Below are positions 24,201 through 49,100 of a stretch of DNA of 64,000 nt, one piece after another. The stretch is from Cliona cf. orientalis (Eukaryota; Porifera; Demospongiae; Clionaida; Clionaidae). How positions within the stretch are numbered: the stretch's first letter is position 1; the number at the start of each line of letters is the position of its first letter. Made by a program: the position numbers and the translations under genes. Where the stretch lies: assembly GCA_963930775.1 (NCBI GenBank), contig OZ005696.1, forward strand, positions 992,001 through 1,056,000, read 5' to 3'. The notes below the pieces were generated by a model, which was not told the DNA's origin, did no database searches, and saw only the letters and a program-made list of their open reading frames with translations.

Positions 24201-25935
24201 TTAACACTGCCGAAGCTTCAACGATTACTGAATTGAAGTCCACGCTCAGGGTAGCAGTGTATTCCAATCCTAACTCTAACGAATAAGGAGGTAATACCAG
24301 CACTGAGGAGTGAGAAGTATCACCCGGTAAATTTATTGCTCTGCCAAATTGATCAGCAATTCTCCAAGTGTAGGCCACTGGTTCATATAGTCCTATCATG
24401 CAGGCATCACTAGGAAGGATCACACGACCGTCTAGTATTGTCTCGTCTGATATTTCAATCCTTCTATTTTCTCCACCAACTATTAACACACTTGGCTGTA
24501 CAATCTCAGCTCTAGTGATATTGGTAAGTGTTGCCATTGAAGTAAAACCGAGAAAATTTCTAACATGAAGTTGGATGTCGAAGTTACTTGGTAACATGAG
24601 TGGAGCACCACTCCCTGATCCCCCCGAACCAACATGAAGAAGGTCTGGATTGAATATGTCCGACGAGAGCTCTAAGACTGACTGAGATGTGAATCCAGTT
24701 GGTATGTGATCCGCAAGAATCCTGTCTTGAATAAGGGTACCGTTTTCGTCGTATCGTGTACCAATGATCCACATGTATTGAAGCCCTCTTGAGCCTCCGT
24801 ACTGTGACTTCTCTCCACTAACAGTGAAATTGCCACAATATGGAATAACACTCGGAGCTTCTATGATAGCCACGGGCAGAAACTGCGGTGAGTCTGCCTC
24901 GGGCAAGGAGACAACGGCATTTCCACTAGCAAGTTGGGAGTACTGCACATATCTTGTACGTATGGTGTCGTTTCTGATGGTTAACTGTGATCCTAACTCG
25001 ACTGACGTATCTGAAGCTAGCTCTATGATCACCTCTCGTTGCTGGGTATTGTACCAGAAACAGATTGAGCTCAGACCGATCACATTCTGCAGCGTTTCTT
25101 GTGCAAAAATTTCATCGCAAGAGATTTCAGTAGTAGATGAAATTGGACTTGTATCATTAGTCTGCTGTTCTCCACCAATTTCTACTTCCCTGTCAAACGA
25201 TAGAAGCAATTGTGCGTAGGAGAGGGTAAATCGACAGGACTGGATTCTGGGAGGGGAAGAGAAATAGGTAAAGGTTGTTGAATTTTCCATGCGTGGTGCA
25301 ATATTGGCTATGGCCTGACCATTCATTGATGCAGCAATGACTACTCGTGCTGTCTCTGGGAATGGGACTAGCTGACACTGAAGGAAACTGGAATTGATAT
25401 ACTGGGCTGGAACTTTGTAGGAACCAGCCACGCTGCAGGTAAGCTCATTAGTGTCTAGAAAATTCTCTCCTGTGATTGATAAGGTGATATTTGTTGAATT
25501 TGCCAATCCTTCGGTTGGTGAAATGCTCCAGACTCGTATCTGCTCGAGATCATATAATAAAAATCCAACGCTGCTTGAGCCACTTCCTGGGGCGCCAGTG
25601 ATTGTGAAACTAACCATTTCTCCACCCTGAAGCATAGAATCAGTCAAATATGCAATCTCTGGTTGATAACAGGTCAAAAATGTCTGATTGTGCAAGATGT
25701 TTCGTTCACTGAGTGAAGCTCCTCTAAGAGATCGCTCAAATCTGCATTTTGATCGATCAGATCCAGTGGTGATAAATCCTGCCCCTGTGACATTGATCTC
25801 TGTACCTCCAGATATTGGTCCACTCTTTGGAGTGTAATCAAGAAGTATTTGACAGTCAGCTACTCCAGACCACAATATTACACACAGCATAAATGCAATG
25901 CATGCCATCTTTGCAGCACCGCCTATTTTTCTCAC
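18263..25935 (-). CDS. Single-pass TIG-REJ-EGF receptor with two cytoplasmic MYND zinc fingers
   Basis: Exons: 25935-23697, 23474-21486, 21424-21296, 21214-21080, 20877-20611, 20365-20226, 20154-20001, 19811-19513, 19392-19056, 18910-18394, 18320-18263 (stop). Phases match throughout: 2,087 residues. Order: signal peptide (1 to about 28); TIG/IPT domains (about 30-230); a REJ region (about 355 to 1050 or beyond), as in polycystin-1 and egg-jelly receptors; a GPS-like segment (about 1345-1400) without the HL-S/T cleavage motif; four EGF modules (about 1400-1585); a membrane span (about 1599-1626) followed by RKKKRKK. The tail holds MYND 1 (about 1902-1937), a Lys-rich tract (about 1950-1972) and MYND 2 (about 1990-2025). 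Each finger keeps seven Cys and one His, but its first pair is C-x-C rather than the usual C-x2-C. MYND fingers usually bind peptides in nuclear or cytosolic proteins. Ligand and role are unknown. Confidence 0.85.
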
Positions 25936-26516
25936 AGCTGGCTTCTGAATTGTTGCCGCAAATGTTGCAACGCTCCAAAGTTCATGGATAATCGCTACTT
26001 CAAACCTTACCGCTTACCATCAACATCTTAGCCACCGTGCCCCGCCCTCTAAATTATGGCTGAAGTCTTCCGGCATGGCCTAAGGATATGGATATGGGCG
26101 TTACGCGCGACTCCCTGGCGCCAAGCTTGCACAGCGCGCGCAGCCCGCGATCGGTACTGCGGTTTGCATGTTAGACAGGAAATTCGTTAGGTATGCACGA
26201 TAATCATTAATTAGTGGTTGTTTCCAGCTCAAAAATTCTCAGAGCAAGCTGACCGCAAGTGATAATTAGTGCCGTCCATGTGATCGAAAACCTTGGAAGG
26301 CCTAGGATAAGACACAGATCTAGCTACTTGTATGTTGGAAAGAAATAGAAATTCATTACTCGATCGCAAAGCTATTGTTCAACCGTTTGCGAATTACGAT
26401 TATTGTTTAGACTTGGTCGCATGTGTCTCAAGGGAGTATCATCTCCGAATTCAACGCGCCGCCTGAGAGCACACGCTATCCATAACTGAGCCGATCGACA
26501 TATACGGTCATCGATT
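25936..26516. promoter_or_regulatory. Head-to-head promoter region of the MYND receptor and RIPOR genes
   Basis: The 581 bp between two divergent start codons are CpG-richer than the surroundings (for example CAGCGCGCGCAGCCCGCG near 26,130). No TATA box is evident. A shared bidirectional promoter is inferred from geometry alone. Confidence 0.5.
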
Positions 26517-43392
<16,876 letters not shown>

Positions 43393-43401
43393 CTGAAGAA
43401 A

Positions 43402-43407
43402 AATAAA
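43402..43407 (+). terminator. RIPOR poly(A) signal
   Basis: AATAAA lies 10 bp after the RIPOR stop codon. It also sets a limit before the next gene, whose start codon follows about 200 bp downstream. Confidence 0.55.
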
Positions 43408-43548
43408 AATTAATTCTTATTGTCCACCTCAGTATTGCTACATTAATATTATACCGTTTGCATACCCATGTCTTTTTTTACATTGTGTATTCAAGTTTTT
43501 GTCCCAATCACGCTCACGCTAAATTATTTTATATATATTGGGAGTGGT

Positions 43549-43558
43549 GCGCATGCGC
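43549..43558. promoter_or_regulatory. GCGCATGCGC site upstream of the first MGC gene
   Basis: The perfect palindrome is 46 bp before the start codon at 43604 and follows an AT-rich stretch containing TATATATA at about 43,530. The spacing suggests a core promoter, by inference only. Confidence 0.4.
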
Positions 43559-43603
43559 GGTGATTATCCTACTGTCAAGCAAGATTATAATGATAAAGTA
43601 AGA

Positions 43604-44026
43604 ATGGGGTGCCGTTCTTCAAGGTGTTCTGAAGATGGCGAACACGACGTACATGTACACTCGCCAACATCGATATCGACGAAAACCGAGTTAGAAGAAA
43701 CGAGTTTCACCGAGTCGGAAGCACACGCGAAGATGATATTAATTGACGTAAAGGGCGGCCAGGTGGAGAGCGCAGACTGTTCGAAAGGAGTGCAGAACAC
43801 GGCGGAGAGAGATCCAGAGGAAGAGAAGGCGGAGAGAGAAGAAACAGATATGTTAGAGATAGAAGCGCAGCAGACGGACCCAATTGAAACGATCGCTAGT
43901 ACTACTACTACTACTAGTGATGTGATGCAGAGCGCGAGCGGCGCTCCGCCAATTGCGAAGAGTGTGACTATATCAATGGCAGAAAGTAAGGACGCAAGAT
44001 ACTGGGTACAAGATTTGAAGGGATGA
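43604..44026 (+). CDS. MGC-family small acylated protein, copy 1
   Basis: Single exon, 140 residues. I do not recognise the family. The protein starts MGCRSSRCS; Gly2 with nearby Cys predicts N-myristoylation plus palmitoylation and thus attachment to the inner membrane face. The start chosen has a good context (A at -3, G at +4); upstream in-frame codons would hide Gly2. The middle is acidic and disordered, with a Thr run. The end, ISMAESKDARYWVQDLKG, matches the C-termini of the next two genes. It is the longest copy and the most divergent in the final motif. No intron is needed, unlike most genes around it. Confidence 0.7.
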   Translation: MGCRSSRCSEDGEHDVHVHSPTSISTKTELEETSFTESEAHAKMILIDVKGGQVESADCSKGVQNTAERDPEEEKAEREETDMLEIEAQQTDPIETIASTTTTTSDVMQSASGAPPIAKSVTISMAESKDARYWVQDLKG

Positions 44027-44197
44027 AATTAATGTCTACATAAATCTGTATACTAATATTACATTTTCTTCCTGCACAATACAATACTATTCTCTGCTGA
44101 ACTGCATTAATTTTCTGAAGTGAATTTTAGCGCGAGCGGAAGCGTTAGACCATAGACCTAATCAACGAATGGGCGTGACTAGGTTCATGCAGTAATG

Positions 44198-44539
44198 ATG
44201 GGGTGTTGCCGATCACGACCAGAGTCAACAGAGGAAGACAGAACAAATGCACACGTAAACCTGCTACAGGTGACAGAGACAGAGGCGGGAGAAGGTGAAA
44301 CTGAGCTTGGATCTTGTGAGGGCGGGCTATCGGGCGCTGATGAGAGCCTACATGATGTACAGAAGGTCGAGCAGCAACTGAGCAGGGAAGAAATGACAGA
44401 ATCAGCCCGTGATCACTCCGATTCCATGAACACTAATCCAACTTCGGACTCGGAAGCCGACAAAGAGATCGTCTTGACGATGTCTATGGTATCGAACAAA
44501 GACGAGCGCTACTGGAAGTACGAATTCAAAGGACCTTGA
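44198..44539 (+). CDS. MGC-family small acylated protein, copy 2
   Basis: Single exon, 113 residues from the second of two adjacent ATG codons. The protein starts MGCCRSRPE and ends MSMVSNKDERYWKYEFKGP. Both ATGs are in frame. The second has the better context (A at -3, G at +4) and is the only one that places Gly at position 2 for N-myristoyltransferase. The interior is rich in Glu, Ser and Asp and likely disordered. Same strand and 171 bp after copy 1. Function unknown; membrane-anchored adaptor is the natural guess from the two conserved ends. Confidence 0.72.
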   Translation: MGCCRSRPESTEEDRTNAHVNLLQVTETEAGEGETELGSCEGGLSGADESLHDVQKVEQQLSREEMTESARDHSDSMNTNPTSDSEADKEIVLTMSMVSNKDERYWKYEFKGP

Positions 44540-45724
44540 ACCTTGTCTATGCGCATTAAATTTTATCACTGAATTATTATTGAATGCGAATGCATGAACC
44601 CATCAAATGCGCATGCCCAATGGCATCGGTACGCGCGCGGCGCGGGCGGGGGAATTACATCTAATCATTATCTTTGATCTGTCTGGCGCTTGACCTTGCA
44701 AGCGATATTCACAATGCCTGGATTGTTTCAATCCGTTTCCAAACTTAGCCATGGGAAGGTACTGCTAAATTATACGTAGAGTAGGGTTGGCATATTTCGG
44801 ACAGCTAAGAAAAGACAGCGTTATATCACAGACAAATGAGCAGCACTAGATCGCGAGTATGCAACCACAGATAGGCCCAAACACCACCTACTAAACGAGC
44901 CCTTAACCGTGGCCCCACCTACTTCCGTTCGTGCAGGGCGTGCGCACAAAGTACCGCTGGTTCTGGAGGTAGAGAGCGGACAGTGTCGACCATTACCGGA
45001 CAAAGGTGAAAGAAAATACATAAAAAATCGCGGCTGCGGTTATCAATATATGACACATAAATGGCATCAAATGCATCATGAACAACATCCTTCTTACATC
45101 CTGCCTTTAAATTTGAAGATTCATCCAAAAATTGTGAAATAATAGACTACATGAATACATAAAGTAATGCAATATATGCATTGTCCAGAAACTACCTCTG
45201 AAAGTTCTTTACAAAAAAAATCTGGTTTATGCTTACAATAAGGTCAAAAAATTCCGGAAAAAATTCTAAAAATTCTCCATACATTCTAGTATGCACATAC
45301 CAAATGAAAAAATAATTCATCAAAAATTGATGCCGCTGTACCATAGTAATAATATTTATAAATCTTAGCTACCATGAAAAAACAGCTTCTTGAAAAAAAT
45401 ACGAAAAAGTTGCAACTGTTTAGAGCAGTGTTGTGCAGCTTCTGTGTGGATGCACACCACAAGAAATGAGATATAGGTAGTACTTATATGGCCCCTACCT
45501 CATGGCAAATGGTGAAAGATTACGTAATACCGTTGGCCGTATAAACGCAATTATGTGCGAGGCGTCCAGTAACTGCCTCCGTCCGATAATACCCTACCCT
45601 ACTCTATTTTTTTATATTATTACTAGGAATCGTAGGATAAAATAATTTTGTGCTCGCGTTGAAATTGTCAGCTGGTGTGGGCGTGGCTTACAAATATCGC
45701 CGGCTATAGGCTGATTACTAGTTC
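44540..45724. other. Intergenic region between MGC copies 2 and 3
   Basis: It starts with a CpG-rich patch near 44,630-44,655 and is mostly filled by the inverted-repeat element at 44778-45603. A short open stretch at 44,714 ends at a possible splice donor but no partner exon is seen. I support no gene here. Confidence 0.6.
44778..45603. mobile_element. Nonautonomous DNA transposon with AGAGTAGGG ends
   Basis: The left end reads TAGAGTAGGGTTGGCATATT and the reverse complement of the right end reads TAGAGTAGGGTAGGGTATTA; both continue to TCGGAC, giving imperfect inverted repeats of about 30 bp. The 826-bp body is AT-rich with no convincing transposase. No target duplication was clear. Its position splits copies 2 and 3 of the tandem MGC genes. 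Confidence 0.6.
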
Positions 45725-45727
45725 ATG

Positions 45728-45949
45728 ATGGGGTGTTTTGAGTCGCGACGAGGGGAGGCTGGAACCGTCGAAGAATCGCATCAGGGTGAGCGGTTCCATC
45801 AGAGCGAGATAAAAACGAATAACTTTGTACACCTTCAACACGAAACGCTCGTCAGCTATCATCCAGAACCTGATGATAAGAAGCTGACACTGTCGATGAT
45901 CTCGAACAAGGACAAACGGTACTGGGACTACGATTTTAAAGGGACGTGA
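45728..45949 (+). CDS. MGC-family small acylated protein, copy 3
   Basis: Single exon, 73 residues from the second of two adjacent in-frame ATGs, the same arrangement as copy 2 (ATGATGGGGTGTT at both starts). The protein starts MGCFESRRG and ends LSMISNKDKRYWDYDFKGT. Its variable middle is short, so this copy is close to the minimal form: an acylation signal, a spacer and the C-terminal motif. A poly(A) signal AATAAA follows at 46054-46059. It converges with DNAJC25. Confidence 0.72.
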   Translation: MGCFESRRGEAGTVEESHQGERFHQSEIKTNNFVHLQHETLVSYHPEPDDKKLTLSMISNKDKRYWDYDFKGT

Positions 45950-46053
45950 CTGCGCATGCACCCTGGCCACGACGCATCTATATGCCAGGCAAAGTACGTA
46001 TGAATGAATATCTACACCATGTATATACTGAATTTACCATTCTAGCAAGCTAC

Positions 46054-46059
46054 AATAAA
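46054..46059 (+). terminator. Poly(A) signal of MGC copy 3
   Basis: AATAAA about 105 bp after the stop codon at 45949. Confidence 0.5.
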
Positions 46060-46125
46060 TTATTACTATTGTTACACTGTTATGATCATAATTATAGTCA
46101 CTGCTCATGTGTTTTTTCACTGTTT

Positions 46126-49100
46126 TCAGTAGTCATCGTAATCTGGCATTGATTGTCTTGATTTCTTCATGTGTCGTCTATGCAAATGTGAAATAAGAAG
46201 ACATATCATTCTTTTTGTATTCATATAAGTAGAAGGATGAAAAAATGGAATATTGGACTACACCATATCACATTCTACCAACAAAATTTCCACCAACAAA
46301 AAAAAAAATTAAAACATGACAATTGTGCAATAATTATTAATTTTAATCTCCACAGATTACAACATTTGCCATACCTATACATCTTGAATCTTGAGCTCTC
46401 GGCCATCTTTGCCTTCATCTGATCCTGCTGACTCTGCTTGAAGAGCTGCCAGTTCTCGTCGATCCACAGCTCTCCTCCCATCATATCCTGACGCACCTGC
46501 TCACCAGCAGCCTACAGAGAGAAAACTTAAATTATTAACAAAGAATATTAATATTTCAGGAATGTCCAGGATTGCCAGTGAACGTCCCGAGATGTCCTGG
46601 TCCCCTAACCCTAACCCTATCCCCATACCCATCCCCTAAACCCAGGACACCCTATGGCAATACCGATATTTTGGGAACTACACTAGTTATCTTCAGCCCC
46701 CCCTCCCCCCCTCCCCCCCTCCCCCCCCTCCCCCCCTTGCCCAAGAGAACCTGGGAAAGGTTTACTCAAGATCAACATATTTTATCCTTAGTTGTTAATA
46801 GGGAGGATTCCCCTTTGGAGGAGGATTGTAGCATGATACTTTGTCCTCATCGTAAGTAACATGGAGGCTTATTGTATTGTGTCACTCATATGGAGTGTCC
46901 TTTGTCAGAGATCAACTACTCCACTCTTGATATAATAATATTATAGTACACACATACCACTCTGACTCTATTGCTATCTATACAAATGTACACAGTTAAT
47001 TAAATCATGAATATCACAGGTAAGTGCTCATGTGGGCCAAAATTGTAAGTTATGCATAAGTACCCACGGGTGCTTTCTTGGGGCACTACGATAATAATTT
47101 CATTACACATACCTCCCATTGTCCCTGTGAGAGTCCAACCCTGAGTCTTGTGAGGTAGGCCTTCTCCTCCGGACCAAAAGGCTCACCGTTGATCGTGAAC
47201 TTAGCATGCCATCTCATACACGACCAAATGGCACGCAGAATCTTGTACGGACTAATACAACATAAAGAGAAAAGTTGCTAGACCTGTATGTTTAATATCT
47301 CCCAGTTGTGCTAATTAAGTGTTGAGCGAACTCGAACTTACAATAGCACCAGCTGGGCCACGAAGAGATCACTGAATGTTGCTTTACGGTAACCACCTCT
47401 GCAAGGAAAAAACATCATTATCATACTGATAGTACATGTAGGCAGTATCCCATATCTACTCCTGACGGATGTAGGTAATAAAACATATCATGCAAAAATC
47501 TTAAAGGAGAACCTGAAGTCAAAGGTAGAGATGGAAATTTGGTCGTTATCACAATAATATGCGAGTAAGAAGTATCGCCAAACTGCCAAATTGAAAGCTT
47601 TCCCAGCCATAATTATGATAATATTATTATGATAAAAAGTTATCTTCTTACACGATAGTGACTCTCTCCTTGAAGACTTTGAGCAAAATGGCGTCCTCCT
47701 CCGTTTTCTTCTCGTCTTTCAGCTCCTTCTTGTTCATCCTCTTCAAGTCTTTCTTGCTGAGGTTGGCATGCGTGTCCACCCAAAGGCCCTTCTCCTTTGC
47801 CAGCTCAATCGCTTGCTGACGATACTTGGGATACTGTAAGGCCTGCCGCAGCGACGAATCAAACGTATGTTGCCAGGCAACCCACTGTAACAATAGTGAA
47901 AAGAAGACAATACACGGTCACTGGATTATGCTGACGAGGCGATCAGATAGCTCTTTATAGCCAGGACCCTATATACTTGGTACAAGCAGATCATGTTTAT
48001 CTGAAGATCTTTACCAACTTAGTAGAAGGGACGTCTTAAGGTGCAAGATATTTAGTATATTACTGTATAGCGGGAAATTTTCAAGGGAGAAAACTTCCGC
48101 GGATTGGTAGGAAAGGAGCATTTTGTGGAGAAAACTTTCACAGAATGCTCAAAACTGGTCGCATAATGGGTGTGGCATGCCTAGAATTTCGTGGAGAGAA
48201 TTTTCGCGGATGGCTGAAAAATCGCGAAATTTGTGAAAATTTTCTCCCTCGAAAGTTTCCCGCTATACGGTATACCAGCGGATCATGTTTATCTGAAGAT
48301 CTTTACCAACTTAGTAGAAGGGACGTCATAAGGTGCAAGATATTTAATATTTTTTACAAAGCTACAACACAATACCAGCAGGTCCAGCACACACAGGAGC
48401 ACTGAGACACATCCTATCCAAACCCACAAAAATATTCATGTACAGGTACAAGGAGCCTGCCTCACAATTGACATCACACAGGTATGTACAACAAATATTG
48501 GGATCCGATTGGTTACTCAGAGGCCCGAGGCTGTAGCATCCCGAGCAAAACAAAGTGAAATAGTGGACCGCCAACTGATCAATCAGATTCCTGACCTACA
48601 TTACCCTACAATACCTTACAATACCTTAAAATACCTTACAATACCTACAATACCTACATTACCCTATAGTTGTAATAAATACTGTAATTCGATTGGTCAC
48701 TCAGGGGCCTGAGGCTGTAGCATCCCGAGCAAAGCAAAGTGAAGTAGTGGACTGCCAACTGACCAATCAGATTCCTGACCTACATTACCCTACAATACCT
48801 TATAATACCTTACAATACCTACAATACCTACATTACCCTATATATGTACTAGTAACAAATACTGTGATCCGATTGGTCACTCGGAGGCCCGAGGCTGTAG
48901 CATCCATAGCAAAGCAAAGCGAAATATATATATATACTGTGAATAATTCATGATTTTTGAAAAAAAAATAGTCCCAATCATCCCTCCCCCCGGGCCGAGG
49001 TGCCGCAGCTTCGGTGATCCGTTTGGGAGTGACCCTGCAGACATTACCGCAGCTGGCATACTTCCAGGGATGGGGGGGTATTCAAGGGAGGAACCTGGGC

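Noticed and set aside
44909..45142. Open frame inside the inverted-repeat transposon
   Set aside because: It lacks transposase motifs and lies in AT-rich sequence. The element looks nonautonomous.
46603..46619. Telomere-like CCCTAA repeat
   Set aside because: There are fewer than three units inside a DNAJC25 intron, with no subtelomeric context.
48488..48925. Possible CRISPR-like array
   Set aside because: Units are about 180 bp, the spacers are themselves repeated, and the sequence lies in a eukaryotic intron. It is an ordinary tandem repeat.
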